Source: Ephydatia muelleri (taxonomy: Eukaryota; Porifera; Demospongiae; Spongillida; Spongillidae). From it: a stretch of 64,000 nucleotides of DNA. The translations under genes and the position numbers were made by a program. The stretch is taken from assembly GCA_013339895.1 (NCBI GenBank), contig JABACO010000004.1, positions 746,050 through 810,049 of the forward strand, written 5' to 3'. Below the pieces are notes generated by a model. That model did no database searches. It saw nothing but the letters and a program-made list of their open reading frames with translations, and was not told the DNA's origin. Shown piece after piece: positions 1 to 16,700 of the stretch. Within the stretch, counting starts at the first letter, position 1; each line of letters opens with the position of its first letter.

Positions 1-5755
<5,755 letters not shown>

Positions 5756-6003
5756 TCAAGGTTTAACAAAAACCTTCTCTCCCTAACTGTTTCTTTTACA
5801 AAAGGGTATAATGCCTGTCTCGTACCCTGTCCCGGCCTTCTTCTCCTTATTGACGACACATAACTGACTCGGATAGGAACATTTTTTAAAGAATGAAAAT
5901 TGCACTTTAGAATTGATCGAGCTATGTATTGGCCGTTGCGTATGTTCAGTATATCAACTACCAAATAAGATTTGGGTTACAATAGGCTAATTCCGTGTCA
6001 AAT

Positions 6004-6004
<1 letters not shown>

Positions 6005-6043
<39 letters not shown>
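6005..6043 (+). repeat. poly-C tract, 39 nt
   Basis: A homopolymer of 39 C. The homologous position in unit 2 (36152-36209) holds a CA dinucleotide tract instead. Confidence 0.9.
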
Positions 6044-6046
<3 letters not shown>

Positions 6047-6275
6047 TGCTTCAGATTTAAACCAAACTACATTTATTAACCATTATTGAATTTATTCCCT
6101 ATTTATTGCAAACGGTTAATCGATACTTTTGACCTTTGTACTTTGTTGGTTTATATCTTGTGCCCTGTTTGAAACTTGGATCAACAAGCCTTGCACCCAA
6201 AAATAGCTGGACCAGAGCCCAAAGAGATAAAAAAGTATATATATACAATTCTTAGTTAGCCAAATTAAATAAAAA

Positions 6276-7324
6276 TGGGACAGTTCACGCGAAAATGATA
6301 ACTCGCATTTATATGGGACAGTTTCCGCGAAAATTGCCCCACGGTTAAAATGTTATAAAAATGCATCGCGTTTGAATCGCTATAACTTCCCAACGGATAA
6401 TGCTATCGACTTCCTATTTTCAACACTTCATACTACACCATTTCACTATGAAGAATTGAAAATAGGAAGTCGATAGCGTTATCCGTTGGAAAGTTATAGC
6501 GATTCAAACGCGATGCATTTTTATAACATTTTAACCGTGGGGCAATTTTCGCGGAAACTGTCCCATATATAAAATGTTATATAAATGCTTCTCGTTTGAA
6601 TCGTTATATCTTCCGAATGGTAAACGCTATCAACATCCTATTTTCAACACTTCATACCACACCATTTCTCTATGGTAAAATACTTTTTGGGATCTTGCAC
6701 TTGCTCCTTGCCAGTATTGCAACGTTCGATACCCACCGGGTTCAAACCCGCCATAACTTTCTGTAGGAGTAATGAAATCGCTTCAAATTCGGTATGTAGG
6801 TAGAGAGGTCCTATACCTATCGATTTGTTCTGTTCGTTAATTTATATGCCATCTGTTACGGAGATACAGTTGAATAAACTACGTGCACGTTTTCCCGCTT
6901 GATTCGCGCCAATGTAATAATCCCCGCCTCCTCATACATTGAGCGGAGCGCAATTTGCCCAAATCATTGGCGCGAAACGAGCGCGAAAATGTGCATGTAG
7001 TTTGTTCAACTGTATCTCCGTAACAGATTGCATAAAAATTAACGAACAGAACAAATAGATAGATATAGGACCTCTCCACCTACAAACCGAATTTGAAGCG
7101 ATTTGATTACTCCTACAGAAAGTTATGGCGGGTTTGAACCCGGTGGGGTATCGAACGTTGCAATACTGGCAAGGAGCAAGTGCAAGACCCCAAAACAGAG
7201 AAATGGTGTGGTATGAAGTGTTGAAAATAGGATGTTGATAGCGTTAACCGTTCGGAAGATATAGTGATTCAAACGAGAAGCATTTTTATAAATGCGAGTT
7301 TTCATTTTCGCGTGAACTGTCCCA
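6276..7324. mobile_element. large foldback (inverted-repeat) element
   Basis: About 1.05-kb element with long inverted arms. The left end TGGGACAGTTCACGCGAAAA is mirrored at 7324 and the arms meet around 6915-6970. Unit 2 lacks it: the flanks, near 36440-36470, are almost joined there. The left arm is broken by a smaller relative at 6313-6567. No coding capacity is seen; it is probably a non-autonomous DNA transposon. Confidence 0.85.
6313..6567. mobile_element. small foldback element nested in the larger one
   Basis: About 255 bp, near-perfect palindrome with ~110-bp arms and a ~30-nt loop around 6430. Its ends (ATGGGACAGTTTCCGCG) resemble those of the larger element, so both probably belong to one family mobilised by the same transposase. 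Confidence 0.85.
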
Positions 7325-7824
7325 AATAATAATAAATAAAACAATAGATATTTGTTTTGGAATGATTTATTTATTTTTCTTACGGTAAAGCCGGACTTCG
7401 GACCATGTACATTAGCTATAGCAGGCTGGGTGTTATTTTTACTGACTTTTCATCAGTGTTGACATTAGTCTGGGTGTTAAATAAGCAATGCAGGAACCTA
7501 TATACACTAGCAATCAAAACATGTTAATACACTGTAATGGCTTTTGAGTGCTACAGTGTAGCAACGTTTCCTGTTCTTTTCCTGTTCTTCTTTGTGTAAT
7601 TGTTGCTGGACATAATACGTTCGTCAATATGTCAGTAGCCACGATATTTTGTGGCTCAGGAAAAACATATGACATTGCTAGATGAGTGTGCAAAAAAATT
7701 CACTGCCACCTCCGCAGCACAAAATGCACTTTTGTGTATTGAATTTCCTCCAGCAGCCAAGAAGGACCTGTAGTTCGCTACAATTGTTTCCAAGCTTCTC
7801 TCGGTGAGTACAATGAACCTACGC

Positions 7825-7877
7825 TGTATTATGTGCAATGTTTGATATATAAGGTGGTTGGAAATTTGAATAGGGAG
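7825..7877 (+). mobile_element. 5' LTR remnant of gypsy element
   Basis: About 53 bp matching 12265-12318, including a TATATAAGG segment. Only this piece of the left LTR survives; foldback elements follow it directly. Confidence 0.7.
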
Positions 7878-7977
7878 TAGTCTCGTACCCAGACCCACCA
7901 TGACGTAAGCGTTTATCGCTTACAGTGTAGTGTAAGCGATAAACGCTTACGTCATGGTGGGTCTGGGTATGAGACTA
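7878..7977. mobile_element. palindromic MITE, AGTCTCGTACCCAGACCC family
   Basis: 100-bp near-perfect palindrome with ends TAGTCTCGTACCCAGACCC. Relatives lie at 8174-8252, 41730-41815, 58969-59040 and 59217-59328. Confidence 0.85.
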
Positions 7978-7985
7978 CGTACACG

Positions 7986-8173
7986 GATCGAAGTTGTTCT
8001 GTCCACTGGAATGTCGCCACACGAATGATGACATCATCCATTCCTTAGTGGTATGCTTCGAAGGTGTGGTTTACACATTCCTATAACCTTGGAATGCAAT
8101 TAACGTGACGTCATGCAAGCTCTCGATTTTGATTGGACCCGGCGACATTCCAGCGGACAGAACAACTTCGATC
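7986..8173. mobile_element. short inverted-repeat element
   Basis: 188 bp with terminal inverted repeats of about 35 bp (GATCGAAGTTGTTCTGTCC at the left, its mirror at the right). It lies directly between two MITEs of another family, which suggests serial insertion into the leader of the gypsy element. Confidence 0.8.
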
Positions 8174-8252
8174 GACTTACGTCCCAGACCCTCTGTACGT
8201 GATGTTATACTGTAAGCAATGAGCATCATTTGGGTCTGGGTACGAGACTACA
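8174..8252. mobile_element. MITE relative next to gag
   Basis: Partly palindromic; its right end reads GGGTCTGGGTACGAGACTA. The gag reading frame opens immediately after it with no start codon, so this insertion probably removed the gag 5' end. Confidence 0.7.
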
Positions 8253-8891
8253 TCAAAGCCGTTCGCAAGTGGGGATGCGGAGGAATGGTTCAAACGGTTT
8301 GAAATTTGTCGCAAGGCAAATGCATGGGACAAAAAGGCCAAGGTCTTGAAACTACCCACCCTGCTGGAGGGCGAAGCGCTTGCAACATGGATGGAGCTCA
8401 GCGAAGATGAGCAAGGAGACTACGATGCTGCAAAACAAAAGATGATTAAAAGGATGGTGCTGGCAAGCTTTGTGTCAATGGACGGATTTCTCAAGCGCAG
8501 ACTTCGATTGGAAGAAGCACTATCGTTGTACATTTTCGAACTCAAATGGTTACTGGACCAAGCGATGCCTGGTCTCGATGCAACTGCACACTCTCCGCTA
8601 TTGCTACACCAATTTATGGAAGGACTACCAACGGTTGTTTCAAGGCAGTTAAGAGCGGCGGGTGACGTAAAGGATTTGGATACGGCGTTGGAGCGAGTAA
8701 GAACATTGATGACACTAGAGGAAGGGAGCACTACTGTTGCAGCGATGGAAGAGAAACCGAGAGAGGAAACACAAGTGCAGAAACTCGCTCACCAAATAAC
8801 ACTGTTAACAGAACAAGTCGCTGCGTTGTCGGTAAGAGACGAAAGGAGAGTCAGGTGTTTTCGTTGCGGACAATCAGGACACTTTAAATGA
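8253..8891 (+). pseudogene. Ty3/gypsy gag, 5'-truncated
   Basis: Capsid-like Gag of an LTR retrotransposon. The open frame starts without ATG right after a MITE, contains the usual gag core (GEALATWMELSEDEQ) and ends in half of a CCHC zinc knuckle (CFRCGQSGHFK) cut by a stop. Gag packages element RNA. Loss of the start and of the rest of the knuckle argues against function. Confidence 0.85.
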
Positions 8892-8922
8892 CAACACTGT
8901 AAGGTAGTTACAATAGCTGCCA

Positions 8923-9249
8923 TTGAAAGTAAAGTTCAGTGTGACATTAACGGGGAAGCTAGGCAGAGCAACAGTGAACATCTTGCTGGATTCGGGTTCT
9001 TCAATCTCATTGGTGAGAAAGGCGGCAATACAAGAAGCAGAAAATGTCCGTGTAATCACGCCCACGACAATCATTCAACTCGTGAAAAGCTTGATTGTTG
9101 ATTACGTAACAGCATCTATTCAAGTGTGGAACAATAGAGCCGTAGTGAACTTGATTACCGCAGTGATCCTTGTCATGCAGAAGCATGGATTGGTTTTGAA
9201 CTTCTCCCATTCTCCTGTTCAGGTTCTCTACAACAGTAACAATGCATGA
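8923..9249 (+). pseudogene. Ty3/gypsy aspartic protease region
   Basis: Carries the retropepsin active-site motif LLDSGSSISLV (the family consensus is D-S/T-G) about 20 residues into the open frame. It lies between gag and RT, as in gypsy pol. It is one of several frames that pol is now broken into. Confidence 0.8.
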
Positions 9250-9252
9250 AAA

Positions 9253-10785
9253 ATGCCCGACGGATTATCAACATTCCTGCCCATCATACAGAAAGCAAAG
9301 AGTACTTCTCATTTTGCAGCAGCTATAAAAAGCCAGGATGCAGATGTGGTTGATGAATGTGCTGTTCCAAAATTTGGAAACTTGGTGGCTTCCTTTGAAT
9401 TACCAGAATATCCGAGATCTGAGCTAAGGACTGTTGTGGGTGAATTCAAAACCTTGTGTAGAACACTGCCAGGAAAACTGACTATGCAGACCACTATATC
9501 TCAACAACAGGCTCACCTATCAGAGTCCCATCACGTCACATTCCTGAACAGTATCGCTCTGAAGTAGAAGAGCAAATCAAGAGCATGTTGCAGCAAGGTA
9601 TAATTGAGAATAGCTGTAGTCCATGGATGGCACCTGCTGTGTATGTTGAGAAAAAGTCTGGAGACATTCGATTATGCGTTGACTATCGGGAACTTAACAA
9701 AAGAACAAAAAAGGATGCTTACCCACTCACTACCCCTGCCAGATGAGGTGCAAGGACACATGGCAGGAGCAACCGTCTTTTCAGCATAAGACCTCCAGTC
9801 AGGATACTGGCAGCTTCCAGTATATGCAAAAGACAGAAAAGACAGCATTTTGTCCAGGACCTGGAATGGGACTGTACCAGTTTACACGAATACCTTTGGC
9901 CTGACTGGTGCCCCCAGCCCATTTCATGGACACAGTAATGAGAGGCCTGTGGTTTGTGAGAACATATATAGATGATGTCATCATATTTCTAAAGATGAGA
10001 GCCAACACAAGGAACACTTGAATATTGTCTTCCAGAAACTTCAAGGAGCACTTCGAGGGAAAAAGTGTCATATTGGAATGGACAAAGTTTTCTATCTGGT
10101 ACACACATTTTCGGGTGCTGGAATGATGCCTGATCCAGGCAAGGTCAAAGTTGTGTAAGAATGACATACCCCACATGATGTACATTCTGTCCGCCAGTTC
10201 CTGGGTCTAGCATCCTACTATAGGCGTTATGTCAATGCATTTGCAGCTATAGCAGCCCCACTTCACTTTCTCACTTAAAAGGACACTCCATTCAACTGGA
10301 CAACAGAATGTGATGCAGCATTTCAGACTCTAAAGCAAAATCTTGTGCAAGCCCCAGTACTGGCTTACCCTAGGTTTGACCAAGATGCAGGTACTTAGAT
10401 GCGAGTGCTGTTGGACTTGGGGCAGTACTTGAACAGGATGTCGTGTCATTGCATACGCCAGCCGAAGCTTCAACAAATCAGAACAGCAATACAGTAGGAA
10501 TGCTTAGCTGTGGTATATGCTCTGAAAACAGTTTGACATTACTTATTGGGTCCCCCTTCAGCATTACAACAGATCATGCACCACTTCAATGGTTGTCGGC
10601 TCAGAAAATGGAACGTTTATTGTGTCGTTGGGCATTGGCAATACAAGAATATGATTTCCAGATTGAATATAAGAAAGGATCAAATGCAGATGCCTTGTCT
10701 AGGCGCAGTGTAGGAGCTATTACCCATGCTGGACAACCATTGGATGATATGCGGAAGGCACAGAGAGATGACCCAGCCATTGGCA
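9253..10785 (+). pseudogene. Ty3/gypsy reverse transcriptase and RNase H, broken
   Basis: RT pieces can be followed across several frames: the N-terminal part at 9253-9567, the fingers motif around 9640-9700 ([13 protein letters not shown]), remains of the DLQSGYWQLPV segment near 9790, the ATYLDDV-like region damaged at 9960-9980, and the connection motif RQFLGLASYYRRYV near 10190. RNase H follows (TDHAPLQWLSAQKMERLL at 10570). Multiple frameshifts and stops mean it cannot be translated as one pol. Confidence 0.85.
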
Positions 10786-10937
10786 TAGTTTATACAACAT
10801 TGCTGAGCAAGAAAACTCCCACTCATTCTGGAAAGTGGAGACAGCATCCACTCAGGAGATATCAACAGCTCTGGTCACAGCTGCAATTGATAGACAGCAT
10901 CGTATGAAGATGATATGCTCCAAGTCCAGCCTCTGAT

Positions 10938-12119
10938 GTGATTTCAGTGCCAGTGCTTCCAGAAAGTCTTCAAAGGGAAGCACTACAGAGAAATCATGAT
11001 GCTCCATCTGCAGGTCACCAAGGAGTAGAGAAAACCATGCAGAGATTGAAGCAAGAAGGCAAAAGATATCAATCAGTACTGCAGCAAGTTTGTTGTCTGT
11101 CAACAAGCAAAACTTTCAACCACAACCCCAGCCGCAATGACCAACACACCTATTGGCAGACCATGGAAGATGATAGCAGTGGACGTATTGGAAGTTCTGA
11201 GGTCAGTCAACAACAACATATATTTCCTTGTGATACAAGATTATTTTACAAAATGGGTCGAAACTATTCCACTTCCAGATCAGACTACAAATAAGATCAC
11301 AACTGAGATTATAGGTCTTTTTCAGTGTATGGAATACCAGATATTCTGCACTCAGACCAAGGTACCCATTTCGAAAGTACCATATTTCAACAGACATTGG
11401 AAGCATTTGGAATCAACAAACGTCGTACTACAGCTTAACCACCCACAGTGTGACGGCATGGTTGAACGTGTGAACAGATCACTACTGCAGCTGTTAAGAG
11501 CATATGTAGAGAAGGACTATGAATGGGAGAGAGTTATCTACCACTGGTGCTCTAATCGTACAGCAGTACACACGTCAACTGGAGTCTCACCATTTGTACT
11601 CATGTTTGGCAGAGAACCAAGGAGTAGCGATTTATCGCCTCGTATTGCATTTGACACAAACTCATACCAGCGCTATCTGCAAGCAAAACTAGCAGAACTA
11701 CAAGATTTTGCAAAGGCAAATACAATACAGGCTGGAGCTGCTCAGAAAACTACTTTTGATTCTGATGCCAAGCTGCGATTATTGAAGGTGACACTGTTTG
11801 GCTGTCAATTCCAAAATCTAGTAAGCTGGGAAGTAAATGGGAAGGCAAGTGGATTATAAAATCTGTCAAGAATGAAATCAATATGGAGATCACAGATGGG
11901 ACAAGAACACGGATTGTTCACATAAATCAACTACTGCAGCGTCAATGTGATGAAGTACCACCAAAGGACCATCCTACCATTGATGTCTGGAATGCACCCC
12001 AGATCGAATGCATAATTACTTCTCCTGATCTGCCAAGACAAGACCTGCCAAGAGAAGATCTACCAGAAGAGCAAAGAAGATACCCCACAAGACAAAGGAG
12101 ACAACCAGATAGGTACTAA
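10938..12119 (+). pseudogene. Ty3/gypsy integrase, partly open
   Basis: The zinc-binding domain (HDAPSAGHQGVEKTMQRLKQ) is frameshifted. The catalytic core is open from 11137 with first Asp in IAVDVLEV. The region around the second Asp is altered, and the Glu region (CDGMVERVNRSLL) remains. A C-terminal segment ends in an Arg/Pro-rich tail at 12119. Integrase inserts element DNA; frame breaks make this copy inactive. Confidence 0.85.
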
Positions 12120-12154
12120 AGCTTGAGGACAAGCTTAAAGAAGGCAGAGCATAT

Positions 12155-12593
12155 GTAGTGTGTGTATGTACATTCGTACTCAGTCATCATGTTAGGTGCA
12201 GTTCATGGGAAAGTTGTTTTAGTCCTTTTCTAGTATAGGGCTTCACTGACCTATCTTGTGATATTGTATTATGTGCAATGTGTGGTATATAAGGGTGGTT
12301 GGAAATTTGAATAGGGAGTTTGGTTATGGTTCTATTACACAATCCACCATGCCAAGTCATTTGTCCAGTGCTGGTGAGTTATGGCCATAATTTTGGTAGT
12401 TTAGTGTGCATTGTTTAATTGCCCTCTTCTAAGAGTTGAATAACCTTAGTAGTGATTGGACTAGCTAATTACTTCATGATTCGTGTACGTGGGTGTGATA
12501 GATGAATGTGATTCTGCGCAGGTATTTAAGGGTGTCGTCAATGTTTTGCCAGTTTTATTTGGAGAATTAATTGTTGGTTAACCTAGGATATCA
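12155..12593 (+). mobile_element. 3' LTR of gypsy element (probable)
   Basis: Begins TGTAGTGTGTG after a purine-rich stretch (AAAGAAGGCAGAG) that fits a polypurine tract, and includes the segment shared with the 7825-7877 remnant. Its right end is placed just before the next gag ATG and is uncertain. Confidence 0.55.
12286..12293 (+). promoter_or_regulatory. TATA box candidate in LTR
   Basis: TATATAAG within the LTR, in the part also preserved in the 5' remnant. It probably drove element transcription. Confidence 0.35.
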
Positions 12594-12596
12594 CAA

Positions 12597-12995
12597 ATGG
12601 TGACTAATGGGATGGCAGTCGTTTATGGCTCTATCGGGGAGTATACAGAAGGAACAGAGGAATGGCCGCAATATGTCGAAAGGATCCTTGACATATTCTT
12701 CTGCATCGTTCATTCAATTTGCTTCAAAGAACAGTTCTTTGAAGCAAACGGAATTAACGATGTAAGTAAGATACGCTCTATTTTTCTGTCAGCAATAGGT
12801 CCGAAAGCGTACCAGCTGCTAGCCAGCTTGATAGCCTTGAAGAAGCCAGGTGTCAAGACCTACGCGAAGCTGAAGGAAGTTAGGACTGTGTGCAGCATAA
12901 ATCACAGTGAAGACATCTACCAGGAGAAAACCAATTCACACTATGAGTGGAGTTACATGTACACTCTTAACGTAACACCAGTCTTGATTCGTTGA
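12597..12995 (+). pseudogene. second retrotransposon gag fragment
   Basis: N-terminal Gag of a different gypsy lineage from the one at 8.3 kb. It starts MVTNGMAVVYGSI and contains FFEANGINDVSKIR and SAIGPKAYQLLASL, typical of this gag family. It is cut after KTYAKLKEV. An in-frame insert of about 11 residues in front of FFEANGI comes from a snap-back duplication (12704-12762). Confidence 0.7.
12704..12762. repeat. quasi-palindrome in gag
   Basis: Arms of about 28 nt with few mismatches around a 3-nt loop (core TTTGCTTCAAAGAA / TTCTTTGAAGCAAA). Confidence 0.7.
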
Positions 12996-13692
12996 AAGCA
13001 GGTGCTCTCTGATCTCGTAGTGTGCACAAAATCAACAGATTTTTTTTTTTCGGACAAACTTATTAATTAAACAAAAAAGAGAGACCAATTGCTTACAATA
13101 AGAATTGGTATGTCACTTTTATTTTGGCTACTGTATACTTGCATGTACTTATTCATTATTGTTTATTATGTCTAAAAAGGATGTTCAAGTACTTACTGTA
13201 CACGACACATTTCTGCTACCGATATAACATGACTTTAATTGTTGCATTGGGTGTGTCTCGCCTGAGATATCAACCTCTGCATGCTCTTGTCTAACTCCCA
13301 CTCACGCAGCTCAGCCTCTGCAGCTGAGGCTGGCACAGCCCAACTCTTGCCGTCTAATCTAATGCAAAGACGAATGCTTACGCAGAGCATGCACAGGCGT
13401 CATGTGGGTACAATATTGTACTGTAATTGACATATTTCTGAAATATGAATTCACACTCTGGCGCCTTATTAGAGCTCTAGTAATTATTGTAGTGCTGTGG
13501 GGGTTAGTAAAACAACATGCATACCACACAATATTCCCTAGTACACTAATCAAAGTTTAACTGCAAAACTCAGACAACTCTTGTCACATGGCTTTTTCAT
13601 AGGCCACATTTGTATACTGCATTTTGGGACTCTGGTAGAGGGGGTTTTGATTCTGTGGATACACTGTTATTTGACCAAACTCTGTACATATT

Positions 13693-13764
13693 TCAAAAAT
13701 CTTTAACCTTTGAGAAGTTAGCCTCCTTCAGTCCTTGCTCCCATCGTCTCACCTCTACATAGTC
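13693..13764 (-). CDS. integrin gene 1 exon 23: cytoplasmic tail and stop
   Basis: DYVEVRRWEQGLKEANFSK then VKDF and TGA. The D--E----WE pattern matches the membrane-proximal DRREFAKFE of integrins, but no NPxY follows. Confidence 0.8.
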   Translation of the reverse strand, partial: DYVEVRRWEQGLKEANFSKVKDF

Positions 13765-16700
13765 CTGGCAACCAGAGATAAAAACACAGTGTATTACTAA
13801 TAAAATGGAAGCAACTTTCTAAGTGACCTTATAATCTGACGACTCACCAACATCACCAGAATAATCTTGATAATAGCACATATTATTACAAACAGGAACA
13901 GAAGTCCACAGATCACTGCTGGAATGATTATCTTTTCCAATTCAGATGGACACTCTTGAGGAGAAATAGAGTAACATGTCGTAATGATTACAAGATTTGC
14001 ACTCAGTTCTTAAGTGTACTTCATTTATATAGAATATCTATTGTTGAAACGGCTAATATTTAACACTTGTAGTGAAGTACACTCGTGACGCATTCATAAA
14101 GAAATGTGGCTTCATATGGCTCAAGGCATGTGACATTAATAAAGCATTTGACACATTATAACTACATGTACATAGCCAAGGCAGCTCTCCAATATATCTG
14201 ATGTTCTGTGTCATGTTGACAGAGTTGGTTGCATTTTTTAATGCACTGTAATTCTCTCAGTGTATAATTCAATTTGAAAAGAACAAAGAAATAACTTATT
14301 TGTCTTAAAATTAAATAATTGTACCACTTTAATGGTTTCTCTGTCCCTTATGAAATAATGTTCAGTTCAAGTTGTTGTACCTTTCATACATAATACTTAC
14401 GCACAGAACCTGAAGTATGCAACCTTACCAGGATTGGTATGACTGATCACTTGGTTATCAAGAGATAAATCGTAGCCATATGTACAGTTACCAGAAACAA
14501 CACAGGTCTTGGCAACCTGTTGATCTACAATGGCACAGAATAGTGAAGTTCACAAACCTATATCACAAACACATCTGATTCCCCAAATGCTGCTGTTCTG
14601 TCATTTCCCTACAAACTGATACACATGTGTATAGTCTGTTGCGTTACACTAGCCCTACTGTCCTCAAACTTTATCTAGTCGCATGATCCATTTCAAGATG
14701 ACTGGATTCTTTGCATCTACTGTAATCTATTCGCATAATGTCATTTGCTTCTCAATTCATGTGTGTACGTTGTACCCTGTACTGCATGCTTTCTTAGGCT
14801 AGGCATATATAGAAGTCTATGAACACTGCACATGTATCAAATTCATGAGATAGTTGCACTAGCCTGAGTTTGCTGCCATCACATTGCCACAAGTGTCAGC
14901 CATTATGCATGTAGGAACAGTGTCACAAGTTATCTGTATCTGCGGAGAAAACTGAACACCATAGCAACAGCTCTGTACAACAAAAGGCATAACCATTCAT
15001 TACAATGCAACTGGAATGCTGGGCTAAAAGTACACTGTAAAAAAATAAAAATAATAATAATAAATAAAATGCAATAATTGGATGCAGCTAGTTTGTATAT
15101 GTGATCATGTTTATGGTCTGAATATGAGAAGGAACCTCATAGAAAATCTGCACATAATTTCATCTGAAGGGTAAAGGTCATGTTATCGTTTACAGACAAC
15201 ACAAATCATAAAATGATTTCATGTTCAAATAGTGCTATCACAAAATTGTGTACACTGTACAGAAATGCCTACACTGTACATACACACAGTATATGGGAGC
15301 ATAATCACCTAGTGGTGCTTTTTTTAATTTTCAAACTTCAAATTCAATTGCCTACTTTTAAAGAGAAGGATATTTATTAGATTCATACTACAGAACTGAT
15401 CCTGCAGATAACAACATCTGTTTGACTCAAGTTGCAATTCAGTCTGGCATGCACATAAGTTAATTATCATGTGACTAGTGACTGCTACTACAATTTAAAA
15501 CGATAAATGATATCCAGCCCACTGGTTGGTACTGGTCTGCTAAATGTTCAAACAAACTTCAGAACACGTACAGCTGTCATGAATCACCATTTAATGAATC
15601 AGATTTTAGGAATGAGCTATTGTCCAGCCAACACTGCTGTGCTCATACCTTTACCTTCGGTAAAGGTGACCTATATATACATGTAGCCAAATAGCTCAAG
15701 TGCTCCAAATAAAACGAAAAACTCACTTTAGTCTCACAGTACTTTCCAGTGTAGCCACTGCTGCACACACACATTCCTTTGCCAGAACTGTCACAAGAGC
15801 ACATACCATTACCACTGCAAAGTGGACCACTCTGTAAGCAAAAGCAAGATAAGGAGCAGCATCACTTCTCCTTCCCCACAAAAAGCCCATCCCCCCCCCC
15901 CTCCCTCCATCCTGATAATCACCTTAAATGTTGTTTCAAAGCAGTCACTGTAATTGGAAGCGGGACATTCGCAGGCTTTGCCCTGCCACTTCCAGCTGTA
16001 TTGCGTTGTATCACACTCACAGCTACCACAGGCGCACTGTCCCCTGCCTGTGTGTACGGGTGGAGGGTAATGTCATGCTGGACAATACTTTTGGCAGTGG
16101 GAATGGTGGTCACTTCTATGTATGCATTAAAATGAATTATAGAATCATGCAAGGGTAACGTCATGGTGGACATACGATGGTCACCATATTAAGTATGCGT
16201 TAATGCTCCTTTAGTTTCAGACATGCTGGAGAGCTTCCCTATCAAATGTCATGCAAGCCATGCTTGATTTCCCCCATATGTACGCTGGTTAACTGGCTTG
16301 TCCATAAAAGGGTCAGTGGTACCAGCCAGGCATATGACAGGGGGTGCAGGTCCTCCTCTTCAAGCCTGTCTGGGACCAAGGCTACCCTTGGGTGTGGCCA
16401 GACGTGCCACTACCATGATGAGGTCATGGAGAGTGGTTGGCCTTCTATCTTTTATTTGTAAAATTATTTATTTGAACTATCGTCTTGTCTCACCATAATG
16501 GTTAAGAAATTGCAATTGTATTATTGATATTCTAGCATGCTCTGTACAAAGGCTTCAGTAGACTTACCACTGCATATGTACTTCTGGCTGTTAGTTGGAC
16601 AATTCTGGAAATTGTTGCACGAACAGGTCGGCCCAGTGAATTTGGGTGTATATGGAGGCTATATGGAATTAAGGTGTGTTAAATGGTGTGCTGCAGTTGG

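Noticed and set aside
7123-7344. tRNA-like T-arm sequence (GGGTTTGAACCC)
   Set aside because: Part of the long inverted repeat; no acceptor or anticodon arm fits around it.
13140-13560. Possible extra 3' integrin exon with NPxY
   Set aside because: I looked for NPxY-like codons in the minus strand downstream of the stop in both units and saw none with splice signals; this was a visual check only.
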